From contig VEMY01000010.1 in NCBI GenBank assembly GCA_009711825.1, positions 62,001-126,000 of the forward strand: a stretch of 64,000 nt of DNA, given 5' to 3'. The notes below the pieces were generated by a model. That model did no database searches. It saw nothing but the letters and a program-made list of their open reading frames with translations, and was not told the DNA's origin. This document shows, piece by piece, positions 7,738 through 16,027 of the stretch (the first letter of the stretch is position 1; the number at the start of each line of letters is the position of its first letter). The translations under genes were made by a program, and so were the position numbers. Source of the DNA: Bacillota bacterium (GTDB lineage Bacteria; Bacillota; Proteinivoracia; UBA4975; VEMY01).

Positions 7738-8808
7738 CTAACGCTGAATGAAGTTGCTGCGTACCCGGCCAATCTTCTCGATACGTTCTTCAGCCATACG
7801 ATCAGCAGCTTTGTAAGTGGGGATATTATCCCGTTTGGCAATTTCGATAACCTTGGCGATGTTGTCATAAATTGTGGAAACCTTGGCCATCGCCCGCTCC
7901 TCATTGTAGCCATTCAATTCATCGGCGACATTCATCAAACCGCCGGCGTTAATAACATAATCGGGGGCGTAGAGGATGCCTTTTTCGTGGATAACGTCAC
8001 CATGACGGTCTTCCTTGAGGACGTTGTTGGCTGCGCCGGCAATAATTTTGAATTTAAATTGGGGAATAGTTTCATCGTTAATGATAGCACCCAAAGCGCA
8101 GGGGGCGAAGATATCGCATTCCACACCATAGATGGCATCGGGCTCAACAACTTTGGCGCCAAATTCGTTGACAACCTTGTCAATCGCTTCCTGGTTGATA
8201 TCACAGACAATCAGCTTGGCGCCAACTTCATGCAGGTACTGGCAGAGATAGTAACCAACATGGCCAACACCCTGCACGGCAACGACTTTGTCTTTGAGGT
8301 CGTCGGAGTCCCAGAGTTCCTTGGCGCAAGCCTGCATGCCACGGAAGGTGCCGTAAGCGGTCTTAGGCGAGGGGTCGCCGCTGCTGCCCTTGGCCTTGGA
8401 GACGCCGGTGACAAAATCAGTTTCCAGGTTGACAATATCCATGTCCTGAACAGCAGTTCCTACGTCCTCAGCAGTGATATAGCGGCCATTGAGGCTCTGG
8501 ACAAAGCGGCCAAAGGCACGCCACAGCTCTTCGCTCTTGTCCTTTCTGGAGTCGCCGATGATAACTGCCTTACCGCCGCCCAGATTCAGGCCGGCTGCTG
8601 CCGCCTTATAGGTCATACCCCGGGCCAGACGCAGAACGTCCTCAATTGCTTCGTCTTCGCTGTCATAGTTCCAGAAGCGGGTGCCGCCCAGTGCGGGCCC
8701 CAAAGTGGTGTCATGAATTGCAATCATTGCCTTGAGACCGGAAGTTTTGTCATGACAGAATACCAGTTGCTCGAAACCGTATTTCTCCATGTACTCAAAA
8801 ATCAACAT
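7738..8808 (-). CDS. bcd: Leucine/valine-type amino acid dehydrogenase, copy 1
   Basis: This 356-residue enzyme belongs to the Glu/Leu/Phe/Val dehydrogenase family. It oxidatively deaminates branched-chain amino acids to 2-oxoacids with NAD. The Gly-rich substrate loop and catalytic Lys are seen in [12 protein letters not shown] near residues 74-85. The Rossmann turn [11 protein letters not shown] lies near 176-186, and [13 protein letters not shown] near 235-247 is typical of leucine dehydrogenase. Length matches leucine dehydrogenase, not the longer glutamate dehydrogenases. ATG follows GGGAGGG. It is 26 bases downstream of ptb. A paralogue at 10839-11909 has the same length and start pattern, so the pair probably differ in preferred amino acid. 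Confidence 0.92.
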   Translation of the reverse strand: MLIFEYMEKYGFEQLVFCHDKTSGLKAMIAIHDTTLGPALGGTRFWNYDSEDEAIEDVLRLARGMTYKAAAAGLNLGGGKAVIIGDSRKDKSEELWRAFGRFVQSLNGRYITAEDVGTAVQDMDIVNLETDFVTGVSKAKGSSGDPSPKTAYGTFRGMQACAKELWDSDDLKDKVVAVQGVGHVGYYLCQYLHEVGAKLIVCDINQEAIDKVVNEFGAKVVEPDAIYGVECDIFAPCALGAIINDETIPQFKFKIIAGAANNVLKEDRHGDVIHEKGILYAPDYVINAGGLMNVADELNGYNEERAMAKVSTIYDNIAKVIEIAKRDNIPTYKAADRMAEERIEKIGRVRSNFIQR

Positions 8809-8834
8809 TTAAAACCCTCCCAGTTTTGTTATTA

Positions 8835-9746
8835 TTACTTGCCTTGAGCGGCAATAATGGCGCCCAGGGCAATTGAATTTAACTTAGCTTCCCGGCTGTC
8901 TGACCGTGAGGTCAGAACAACAGGAGCGCGTGCGCCGGCAATGACCCCCGCAGCCCGTGAACGGGCAAAGTAAATGATTGACTTATACAACACATTGCCA
9001 GCTTCAATCATCGGAACCAGCAGAATGTCGGCATTGCCTGCCACCGGTCCGGTAATACCCTTAATTTCAGCGGACTTGGCGCTGACAGCGCCATCCAAGG
9101 CAATTGGCCCGGAAACAATCGCTCTGCCGATTTCGCCCCTCGCAGCCGCTTTCGCAAGGCCGTCGGCGTCAATGGTAGCCTGCATCTTGGGATTGACAAC
9201 CTCCACTGCAGTCAGTGGCGCAATCCGTGGCTCCTCAATTCCCAAGGCATTGGCAACATCAACGGCGTTCTGGGCAATCTGAATCTTCTGTTCCAAGTCC
9301 GGCGCGATATTCATGGCGCCGTCGGTGAGCATAAACAAACGCTCATAGCCCTCCACTTCCAAGACTGCCACGTGACTGAGCAGGCGGTCTGTTCTCAGCC
9401 CCTCGTCCTTATCCAAAACTGCCCGGAGAATATCTGCGGTTCCAACTTTGCCTTTCATCACCAGGTCTGCCTGCCCGCCGCTTACCATGGCTACAGCTGT
9501 TTTGGCGGCTTGAACAGGATCCGGCTCATTGAGCAGCGAACATTGCGCAAGATCTAAACCAACTTCAGCGGCCACCGATTTAATCGTATCCTCATCGCCA
9601 ACCAACGTGACAGACACGACTCCCCAAGTAAGCGCATCGCCAACAGCCTGCAGCGCATCTTTATCCTGGGCCGCGGCCACAACCAGACGTCGACGATTGG
9701 GCAACGTCCTGGCAGCTTCCAGAATCTGCTCCATTTTGGTAAACAT
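8835..9746 (-). CDS. ptb: Phosphate butyryltransferase
   Basis: This 303-residue enzyme of the phosphate acetyl/butyryl transferase family converts an acyl-CoA and phosphate to acyl-phosphate and CoA. Typical segments are DLVMKGKVGTADILRAVLD near residues 85-103, LTDGAMNIAPDL near 134-145, and NADILLVPMIEAGNVLYK near 235-252. It links the 2-oxoacid oxidoreductase to the butyrate kinases so that acyl-CoA energy is recovered as ATP. An upstream in-frame ATG at 9836 would add 30 residues that look unlike the family. I chose the ATG at 9746 because GGAGGTGAG lies 8 bases before it. One ptb lies between the two dehydrogenase-kinase pairs and presumably serves both. Confidence 0.93.
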   Translation of the reverse strand: MFTKMEQILEAARTLPNRRRLVVAAAQDKDALQAVGDALTWGVVSVTLVGDEDTIKSVAAEVGLDLAQCSLLNEPDPVQAAKTAVAMVSGGQADLVMKGKVGTADILRAVLDKDEGLRTDRLLSHVAVLEVEGYERLFMLTDGAMNIAPDLEQKIQIAQNAVDVANALGIEEPRIAPLTAVEVVNPKMQATIDADGLAKAAARGEIGRAIVSGPIALDGAVSAKSAEIKGITGPVAGNADILLVPMIEAGNVLYKSIIYFARSRAAGVIAGARAPVVLTSRSDSREAKLNSIALGAIIAAQGK

Positions 9747-9762
9747 AGTCCTCACCTCCGAC

Positions 9763-10821
9763 CTAAACATATTCCCGGGGCTGCTCAGCTCCGGAAAGGA
9801 CCCGCAAGCACCCCTCAACCAGGGCCTGGAGTTCATCTTCGCCGGGATAAATCAACACCGGAGCAATAAAGCGCACATGGTCTTTGATCCAGCCAACCAA
9901 ACGGTCTGAATGAGCCAAGCCGCCGGTAATCACTATCGCCCGGACAGCACCGGACAGAACCGCAGCCATCGCCCCCACCTCTTTGGCAACCTGGTAAGCC
10001 ATGGCGTAAAACACCGCTTCCGCTTCTTGGTCACCGTCCAGAATGCGGTTTTCGATCTCCATGCCGTCATTGCTGCCGAGATAAGCCAGCAGCCCGCCTT
10101 GCCGGGTCAACTTGCGCAGAAGCTCTGACTCGGTATACTCACCGGAAAAGGCCATTTTGAGCAAGTCACCTGCCGGCAGACCACCGGTGCGCTCCGGCGA
10201 AAATGGTCCCGCCTCGTTGGCATTGTTCACATCTAGCATTCGACCGGCCAACAGCGGCGCCACCGAAATACCACCGCCAAGATGGACGACAATCATATTT
10301 GCCTCCCCAAGGGGCTGCCCCAAATCTTCTGCCGCCCGATGCGCGACCGCACGGATGTTCAGGGCGTGGGACAGACTGCGCCTAGGTATTTCCGGCATGC
10401 CCGAAACCCGCGCCTCAGGAATGAACTCATCAACAGCCACCGGATCAACGATGAATGCAGGTATGCCCAGTCGCTCTCCTAGAGCATGGGCAATCAATCC
10501 ACCAAGATTTGAAGCATGTTGACCCTGTACACCCACACGTAGATCTGCAAGCATCTGTTGGTTCACGGGATAGGTGCCACCGGCTAGCGGTTTCAACAGG
10601 CCTCCCCGGCCAACCACAGCAGACAACTGATCCCGAACCGGGGTCTTCTCCAACCACTCTTCCACAAGCTTGAGACGGTAGTCTAGTTGATCACTAATTA
10701 CAGGCGCCAATTCATCTACTTGGTGCCGCAGAGTCTCGGAAGCAAATTGATCGGTACCTTGAAAAATTGCCAGCTTGGTTGAAGTTGAGCCAGGGTTTAT
10801 GGCCAGTATCCATTGGGTCAT
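9763..10821 (-). CDS. buk: Butyrate (branched-chain acid) kinase, copy 2
   Basis: This 352-residue paralogue of the kinase at 6593-7672 shares all its signatures. These are [14 protein letters not shown] near residues 7-20, [18 protein letters not shown] near 70-87, [14 protein letters not shown] near 180-193 and FSPERTGGLPAGDLL near 205-219. It makes ATP and free acid from an acyl-phosphate. The two copies clearly diverge in the first 60 residues and around the loop after HLGGGISV, so they are old paralogues rather than a recent tandem duplication. The ribosome binding site AGGTG precedes the ATG. It lies 17 bases downstream of the dehydrogenase and 16 bases upstream of ptb, in one transcript. 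Confidence 0.92.
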   Translation of the reverse strand: MTQWILAINPGSTSTKLAIFQGTDQFASETLRHQVDELAPVISDQLDYRLKLVEEWLEKTPVRDQLSAVVGRGGLLKPLAGGTYPVNQQMLADLRVGVQGQHASNLGGLIAHALGERLGIPAFIVDPVAVDEFIPEARVSGMPEIPRRSLSHALNIRAVAHRAAEDLGQPLGEANMIVVHLGGGISVAPLLAGRMLDVNNANEAGPFSPERTGGLPAGDLLKMAFSGEYTESELLRKLTRQGGLLAYLGSNDGMEIENRILDGDQEAEAVFYAMAYQVAKEVGAMAAVLSGAVRAIVITGGLAHSDRLVGWIKDHVRFIAPVLIYPGEDELQALVEGCLRVLSGAEQPREYV

Positions 10822-10838
10822 TTTTACACCTCGTTATA

Positions 10839-11909
10839 CTATTTCCCTACATAATTCCTTGTAATCCGGCCGATTTCGTTTAACCGCTGCTCGACAAGCT
10901 TGTTCGCGGCTTCATCGGTTGTTATCCCTTGTTCTTTGGCGGCTGCAAAGATATCCAACAAACGGTTATAAATCATGGACGCCTTGCGGAAAGCCCTTTC
11001 TTTATTGTAACCTTCCAACTCGTCAGCTACCTGGATCAGACCGCCTGCATTGGCAACATAATCCGGCGCGTAAAGAATGCCGCGGTCGGCGACTGCCTGA
11101 GCGTGCCTTGGTTCTGCCAGAACGTTATTGGCAGCGCCGGCTATACCTTTGCACTTCAACCGAGGGATGGTGTCGTCATTGAGCACGCCACCCAATGCGT
11201 TGGGAGAATAGATGTCGCATTCCACGTCATAAATACTGTCGGGAGCCACAATCTCAATCTGATATTTCTCTTGTACAGCCTTTATGTTGTCTTCGTTGAT
11301 ATCACAACCAATAACCTTGGCGCCTTCTTCAATCAGGTGTCCTACCAAATGCAAACCAACCTTGCCCAGCCCTTGGACAGCGATGACCTTGTCCTTAAGC
11401 TCGTCGTTGCCAAACAGCTCCTTGGCGACGGCCTTGATTGCCCGCCAGGTGCCATATGCAGTGATAATTCCAGAGTTGCCACCGCCACCATATTCAGCCG
11501 GCAATGCCCCAACATACTTGGTTTCTTTCAGCGCAATAACAAAATCATCAAAGGTGGTTCCCACATCGGTCCCGGTCATGAAGCGGCCGTTAAGTACCTC
11601 GACATAGCGAGCAAAAGCCCTGAACAAGCCTTCGGATTTGTCTGTAGCGGGATTGCCCCAGATAAGTGATTTGCCGCCGCCATAGTCCACACCAGAAACC
11701 GCGGATTTGAAGGTCATCCCCTTGGATAGCCGCAATACGTCCAGAACAGCTTCCTCTTCGGTGTCGTAATTCCACATCCGGCATCCACCTAACGCCGGTC
11801 CAAGAGTGCTGTCATGGATGGCTATCAACGACTTTAACCCTGTGGTGCGATCATGATTAAAAAACAGCTGTTCATGACCTTCCTTTGCCATAGTCTCAAA
11901 AATCTTCAA
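10839..11909 (-). CDS. bcd: Leucine/valine-type amino acid dehydrogenase, copy 2 (first gene of the operon)
   Basis: This 356-residue paralogue of the dehydrogenase at 7738-8808 has the same catalytic GVDYGGGKSLIWG loop near residue 75 and a VQGLGKVGLHLVGHL dinucleotide fold near 178. It deaminates leucine, valine or isoleucine. An ATG at 11939 is in frame but lies before the strong GGAGGT site. The TTG at 11909 lies 8 bases after that site and gives a protein starting (M)KIFETMA, which aligns with MLIFEYM of the paralogue and gives the same length. I therefore prefer TTG. It is the promoter-proximal gene behind the sigma-54 promoter. A GGGGNSG insertion near residue 145 is not in copy 1. Confidence 0.9.
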   Translation of the reverse strand: MKIFETMAKEGHEQLFFNHDRTTGLKSLIAIHDSTLGPALGGCRMWNYDTEEEAVLDVLRLSKGMTFKSAVSGVDYGGGKSLIWGNPATDKSEGLFRAFARYVEVLNGRFMTGTDVGTTFDDFVIALKETKYVGALPAEYGGGGNSGIITAYGTWRAIKAVAKELFGNDELKDKVIAVQGLGKVGLHLVGHLIEEGAKVIGCDINEDNIKAVQEKYQIEIVAPDSIYDVECDIYSPNALGGVLNDDTIPRLKCKGIAGAANNVLAEPRHAQAVADRGILYAPDYVANAGGLIQVADELEGYNKERAFRKASMIYNRLLDIFAAAKEQGITTDEAANKLVEQRLNEIGRITRNYVGK

Positions 11910-11947
11910 GCCCCCTACCTCCCTTATTATTTGTACCATTTATACAA

Positions 11948-11963
11948 TGCAATTATTATGCCA
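11948..11963 (-). promoter_or_regulatory. Sigma-54 (-24/-12) promoter of the branched-chain oxidation operon
   Basis: The minus strand reads TGGCATAATAATTGCA, which has the exact spacing of TGGCAC-N5-TTGCW with one mismatch. It is nearly identical to the ald promoter at 376-391 and lies 39 bases before the TTG start of the first dehydrogenase. Its first base is the last T of the activator gene's terminator. The neighbouring activator gene contains the GAFTGA sigma-54 contact loop. Confidence 0.88.
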
Positions 11964-12006
11964 AAAAAGGGTGAGCAGTACGACTGTGTCTGTACTGCTC
12001 ACCCTT
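11963..12006 (-). terminator. Terminator of the sigma-54 activator gene
   Basis: A perfect 15-bp inverted repeat (11967-11981 with 11992-12006, core GGGTGAGCAGTAC) has a 10-base loop. On the minus strand a run of T follows at 11968-11963. It isolates the activator gene from the sigma-54 operon that begins immediately downstream. Confidence 0.92.
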
Positions 12007-12025
12007 GCAAAAGATTTCATTACCG

Positions 12026-12053
12026 TGCAAAAATATGCATGCAACATTGTTCA
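12026..12053. promoter_or_regulatory. Upstream activator sequence: two abutting TGCA dyads
   Basis: The order is TGCA, 6 bases, TGCATGCA (12036-12043), 6 bases, TTCA. That is two abutting 14-bp dyads with one mismatch in the last arm. The same geometry with no mismatch is at 443-470 before ald. The site is centred about 84 bases from the -24/-12 element and overlaps the stop codon of the activator gene. I infer that it is bound by that activator. Confidence 0.65.
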
Positions 12054-13769
12054 AGCAAGGCCGTGGCGCTCAATCTTATAATAAAGACTGCGCAGCGAGA
12101 TATTCAAGTCGCGCGCCGTTTGGGTCTTATTTCCCCGATTGCGCTCCAGAATACGCTGAATATATTGCTTTTCGAACTGGCCGACTGCTTCATCCAGCGA
12201 TGCCGCAACATCGGCCTCGGTTACCCCCGCATCCACCGCCCGGGGCATTTCGCTGTTCAACTCGGGCAAGTGTCCCGGACGAATGATCGTTTCATTGAAT
12301 CGCATGTTTATGATCGCCCGTCCCAGGACATTCTCCAACTCCCGCACATTTCCCGGCCAGTCGTAGGCCTGTAATGTTTCCAAAACTTCTGGAGACAAAT
12401 CCTCCACCACACGCCCGTATTCCTGATTAAACTTGCGCAAAAGATGTCTTGCCAATCGGGGAATCTCCTCCCGGCGGGTGCGCAGGGGCGGAATATAAAT
12501 CGGCACAACACTGATCCGGTAATAGAGATCTTCCCTAAATTTGCCGGCAACTACTGCCGACTCTAAGTCAATATTAGTAGCTGCAATTACCCGCACATCG
12601 ACAGTAATTGTAGCGGTGTCCCCAACGCGGGTAATCTCCTTCTCCTGCAAGACGCGCAGCAGTTTGGCTTGCACGCTTAAACTTACTTCGCCAATCTCAT
12701 CAAGAAAAATGGTTCCGCCGCTGGCCTGTTCAAACAGTCCCTTCTTGCCACCGCGACGGGCGCCGGTAAAAGCGCCTTCAACATAACCAAACAACTCGCT
12801 CTCCAGCAGATTGTCAGAAAGCGCCGCACAGTTCACCCGAATAAACTGATTATAACGACGCCTACTGGAATTATGAATTGCATGGGCGAAGAGCTCCTTA
12901 CCGGTGCCACTCTCTCCCAACAACAAAATTGTTGCCGGGGTCTCGGCAACTTTTCGCGCCTGTTCAACCGCCCGGACCATTTCCCGATTTTCGGCGATAA
13001 TATCATTAAAATCATATTTTGCTTCCAACGTCCGAATAATCTGTTTGGCCTTATCCAATTCTTCCGTGAGCCGCTTGATCTCAGAAATATCGTGAATTAC
13101 CGCCACACTGCCTTTAAGCTGGTCATTAACAATGATTGGCGCCGCATCGACCAGCACCTCTTTTTTTGCCGGGCCAACCCGCAACTGTACGCCCCGCATT
13201 GGCATTTTTTCCGACAGTACCCGCATATGAACGCTTTCGCCTTCGGCAATGTCTACTGTGGCCGGTTTGCCCAAGACATCAGATTCGGCGAATCCGGTCA
13301 GGCGTTTATAGGCAGGGTTAAAGAGAATCCCCTTGCCCTCGGTGTCCACCACAGAGATTGCGTCCTGGGTAGCATTGATAATTGCCTCAAGCATCCCCTG
13401 AATTTCCCGGAGATTTGTAATTTCTTCGGCTTGTTTACGCACTTCTGAGATATTTCGAAACACCGCCATTGCTCCGATAACCTTGCCGGCATCATCCTGC
13501 AATGGGATTCTGCTGGTGAGGATTATCTGATCATCCAGCTGTTGCTGTTTGTTCAGCTCCTCAACGCCCGAAGCCAGCACCCGCGGCAAACGGGAATTAG
13601 GTATAATCGTTCCCACCGGTTTTCCCAGCGCCTGTTCTCTGCGGGTGCCGAGAATCTCCGCCGCAGCAGAGTTAATGTGGGTGATTTTACCCTGAACATC
13701 GACAGCGACCAAGCCATCATGCATCGTATTGACAATTGCTTCGATACTAATCGGTGGCAGCTCACTCAA
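12051..13769 (-). CDS. Sigma-54-dependent transcriptional activator with two PAS domains
   Basis: This 572-residue regulator has PAS domain one at about residues 10-105, PAS domain two at about 125-235 and a short coiled linker. The AAA+ domain spans about 265-495, with Walker A GESGTGKE, the sigma-54 contact loop EGAFTGA and the WPGNVREL segment. A Fis-type helix-turn-helix follows at the C terminus (NKTQTARDLNISLRSLYYKI). It should remodel sigma-54 polymerase at the promoters at 11948 and 376, sensing a metabolite or redox signal through its PAS domains. I chose TTG at 13769, 8 bases after AAGGGGG; a GTG ten codons upstream lies before that site. It is comparable to BkdR-type regulators of leucine-degradation operons, although BkdR identity is not proven. 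Confidence 0.88.
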   Translation of the reverse strand: MSELPPISIEAIVNTMHDGLVAVDVQGKITHINSAAAEILGTRREQALGKPVGTIIPNSRLPRVLASGVEELNKQQQLDDQIILTSRIPLQDDAGKVIGAMAVFRNISEVRKQAEEITNLREIQGMLEAIINATQDAISVVDTEGKGILFNPAYKRLTGFAESDVLGKPATVDIAEGESVHMRVLSEKMPMRGVQLRVGPAKKEVLVDAAPIIVNDQLKGSVAVIHDISEIKRLTEELDKAKQIIRTLEAKYDFNDIIAENREMVRAVEQARKVAETPATILLLGESGTGKELFAHAIHNSSRRRYNQFIRVNCAALSDNLLESELFGYVEGAFTGARRGGKKGLFEQASGGTIFLDEIGEVSLSVQAKLLRVLQEKEITRVGDTATITVDVRVIAATNIDLESAVVAGKFREDLYYRISVVPIYIPPLRTRREEIPRLARHLLRKFNQEYGRVVEDLSPEVLETLQAYDWPGNVRELENVLGRAIINMRFNETIIRPGHLPELNSEMPRAVDAGVTEADVAASLDEAVGQFEKQYIQRILERNRGNKTQTARDLNISLRSLYYKIERHGLA

Positions 13770-13784
13770 ACCAGATGCCCCCTT

Positions 13785-13798
13785 TGCATAATTTTGCA
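13785..13798. promoter_or_regulatory. Single TGCA-N6-TGCA dyad before the activator gene
   Basis: TGCATAATTTTGCA at 13785-13798 is one half of the operator pattern found before ald and the branched-chain operon. It lies 16 bases before the TTG start of the activator, overlapping the likely transcript leader. The position suits autorepression, which is inference. Confidence 0.5.
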
Positions 13799-13825
13799 CT
13801 ATGGGGTATTCGCCACCGGTCTAAT

Positions 13826-14617
13826 TTATTCCTGCCGTTGCCGGCCCAAATAATCCAACCAACCTAGGATTGGCAGACGCTGTATTAATCGTGTAAAAGA
13901 ATACAGTTCTCCCACCAGATTGAGAACGAAAACGAAAAGCAAAGCCAATAACCGTCCGCTGGGGGACAGTGTCAGGAACAAGGCCATTGCCGCCAGCGCT
14001 CCCACCAAATTAGCGCCAGCATCGCCCAACATAATTCTGGCCCGGATATCGCCGCCAAGAATGCCTAAGACCGCACCGGTGCCGATTGCTGCCAGCAGCT
14101 GCCCCTGCCCGGTGGTTAGCAGAACAATCGGCGCCAAAAGTAGCAGGGCGCCCTTAAGCATCCTCCCGGGGCGCAGGTCCAATTGATTAAACAAATTTAC
14201 TGTTAGCAAGGCAGTTAATAAATCCGCCAGTGCCTGGATATTAAGCTGCGGAACAAATACCAGCCAGCCGGCGCCTGCAACCAGGGCCACCTTGACAATC
14301 CCTGTAGTCAGTTGACCGGCAAACAGTGCCCGAAAATGCCCCACGAAACCTCTGAACTCATGGTCGCCGATTGCGTCATCGATAAATCCGCCCATACAGG
14401 CTGCAGTAAGCCACAGTATGATTGAATGCTCTCGGTCAACACTGGTTAGCGTAAACGTCAAGATTATTGCCGGCAGCATAGCAATCCCAACTCCCGTGGG
14501 GATATGCACTCCCTGGTAATTGGCCTGGGTTAGTTTTCCCGCAAGCATATTTGCCACCGGCTGCTGGCAGAGCAATGTAACTAATCCGGCAATAACTATT
14601 GCACCTGCTACCGCCAT
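13826..14617 (-). CDS. MraY-like glycosyl-phosphotransferase family protein
   Basis: This 263-residue polytopic membrane protein has about eight hydrophobic segments and is related to the MraY/WecA superfamily, which attaches sugar-phosphate to polyprenyl phosphate. Recognisable pieces are the HIPTGVGIAML segment near residue 38 (MraY PTMGG region), the Asp pair in GGFIDDAIGD near 75-84 and MLGDAGANLVG near 196-206 (MraY GDTGS region). The usual NLTDGLDG motif is altered to NQLDLRPGR near 143. It is shorter than MraY (about 320 residues). It overlaps the glycosyltransferase gene by 10 bases. It may make a lipid-linked sugar for the envelope, but the altered motif makes activity uncertain. Confidence 0.75.
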   Translation of the reverse strand: MAVAGAIVIAGLVTLLCQQPVANMLAGKLTQANYQGVHIPTGVGIAMLPAIILTFTLTSVDREHSIILWLTAACMGGFIDDAIGDHEFRGFVGHFRALFAGQLTTGIVKVALVAGAGWLVFVPQLNIQALADLLTALLTVNLFNQLDLRPGRMLKGALLLLAPIVLLTTGQGQLLAAIGTGAVLGILGGDIRARIMLGDAGANLVGALAAMALFLTLSPSGRLLALLFVFVLNLVGELYSFTRLIQRLPILGWLDYLGRQRQE

Positions 14618-15276
14618 CCAGCTGCCCCCCGGAACAGGGCCCCCAGAACAGCCAAAAACTGTTTTCCCCTGTGTTTAAAGCCCTGAAGCGTCTTGCCATG
14701 CCCCTGATGCACAAAGTTTGTGTCCACTTCCTTGACCACATAACCGCGTTTCAGCGCCCGAACCGTCAGCTCCGTCTCCAGTCCAAACCCGCCTGTTCCC
14801 GGCAGACAGCGTTCCAAGACTTCTCTTTTGGCAGCCCGCTGACCGGAAAGCGGCGCCTGAAGCCTCTGTCCAGTTAAAATGAGAATGCCGTAACTGGCCA
14901 ATGACCGCACCAGTCCGAAGCCGCCGCCAGCGGAATGAATGAATTTGCCAATCACCATATCGCAACCACCACTGACAATCGGAACAAGTAATTTTGCCGC
15001 CTCCCGGGCGTGACGTCCCATGTCGCCGTCGATTAAAAGTATCACATCGCCAGTGGCCCGGGCCAGCCCGCTGCAAACAGCCGCTGTTTTGCCCCAATTG
15101 CGCCGATGACGTATCAGGGCTACCCCCTTTCCCTGTACCTTCGTTGCGGTATCGTCAGTACTGCAATCATCCACCACAATTACCTGCGCCGCCGGCAAGG
15201 TCGATTTTAGGGCCGAAACAGTGACAGTGATTTTCTCCGATTCGTTATATGCCGGAACTATGACCGAGATTCTCAC
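14608..15276 (-). CDS. Family 2 glycosyltransferase
   Basis: This 222-residue GT-A fold glycosyltransferase starts with VIVPAYNESEKITVTVSALK (residues 5-24). It has the nucleotide-binding VVDDCSTDDT near 34-43 and the metal-binding LLIDGDMGRHAREA near 79-92. No transmembrane anchor is obvious, although the middle (about 118-135) is hydrophobic. It is close to dolichyl-phosphate-type transferases that act on polyprenyl carriers. It overlaps both neighbours by a few bases, coupling it to the SteB-like gene upstream and the MraY-like gene downstream. I infer a shared role in modifying a lipid-linked or envelope glycan; the sugar is unknown. Confidence 0.85.
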   Translation of the reverse strand: MRISVIVPAYNESEKITVTVSALKSTLPAAQVIVVDDCSTDDTATKVQGKGVALIRHRRNWGKTAAVCSGLARATGDVILLIDGDMGRHAREAAKLLVPIVSGGCDMVIGKFIHSAGGGFGLVRSLASYGILILTGQRLQAPLSGQRAAKREVLERCLPGTGGFGLETELTVRALKRGYVVKEVDTNFVHQGHGKTLQGFKHRGKQFLAVLGALFRGAAGWR

Positions 15277-16025
15277 TGCCCTGCCTCCCCCGGGAAAAGA
15301 ACGGAATCGTGTCCGTAATGGCCAGACTGACCATGAAGCACTGCCGCCAGACTGTACAGACCGTGGGGGGTATCCAGATGGGAGACCGACGAGTAAAGCG
15401 CGTGCTCAAACAGTCCGGCAAGTGACCCTCGCTGACCCTTGCCAACAGCCACCACCGGCATGCCTTTGTCCAACATAAAACCGCCGAGCTCAGTTATAAA
15501 TTGCATGTTGGTCTCCGGGCCCACAACAAGCACAACGATATCCGGAGCATGCCACTCGCCTTCAAAAGACAAATTATCCTGGAGCGGACCCAAATAATAT
15601 TCTTTACCGTCAGTTATTGCCCTGCCCACCAAAGTTGCGGCTTTACTGGTCACATCCCCCAGCAAAAGCTGGACATCAATCACGTTTTCCATCAGGTAAC
15701 TCCCCAGTTCCGCCGGCATAAAATCCTTGCCATCATGGACCAACATCACCTTTTGCTGGATTGGATTCAACTGCAGATACCACTCTGTCAACTGCTCCAC
15801 TAACTGACGGGCCATTAGCATTGACGTACTGAATTCCTCCAACTCCTGGCTCAGCGAAACATAATTTTCATGTAAGTGGTTGTTTTTTTGCTCCAGGTCC
15901 TGAATTACTTCCCTTTGCTGCCGGATGATTATATCATCGCTGGTGGTGCTGCCGATAAATATACCCATCGCCAAAGCAATAAAAATGCCAATTACCGTTA
16001 TCAGATGTTGTTTATACCCGGTCAC
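15273..16025 (-). CDS. SteB/MctB-like membrane protein
   Basis: This 250-residue protein has a short cytoplasmic N terminus, one transmembrane helix (about residues 8-26) and a coiled coil (about 35-75). An extracytoplasmic alpha/beta domain follows, with LVVGPETNMQFITELGGF near 162-179 and MPVVAVGKGQRGS near 185-197. This matches the family named MctB or copper transporter in databases. In Corynebacterium the homologue SteB partners SteA at the division septum. The adjacent upstream gene here is SteA-like, so I favour the septal role over copper transport. The GTG start follows a GGGGGG run. It overlaps the glycosyltransferase gene by 4 bases. Confidence 0.75.
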   Translation of the reverse strand: MTGYKQHLITVIGIFIALAMGIFIGSTTSDDIIIRQQREVIQDLEQKNNHLHENYVSLSQELEEFSTSMLMARQLVEQLTEWYLQLNPIQQKVMLVHDGKDFMPAELGSYLMENVIDVQLLLGDVTSKAATLVGRAITDGKEYYLGPLQDNLSFEGEWHAPDIVVLVVGPETNMQFITELGGFMLDKGMPVVAVGKGQRGSLAGLFEHALYSSVSHLDTPHGLYSLAAVLHGQSGHYGHDSVLFPGEAGQ

Positions 16026-16027
16026 TT

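Noticed and set aside
7672-8847. Plus-strand open frame of 391 codons opposite dehydrogenase 1
   Set aside because: It is an antisense shadow of a highly conserved gene with strong codon bias; no family resemblance and no ribosome binding site.
10929-11669. Plus-strand open frame of 246 codons opposite dehydrogenase 2
   Set aside because: Same antisense-shadow pattern as at dehydrogenase 1; the minus-strand gene is clearly real.
15273-16025. Annotation as a copper transporter
   Set aside because: That label comes from a mycobacterial homologue; the protein has one membrane helix and pairs with a SteA-like gene, so a septal role is more likely.
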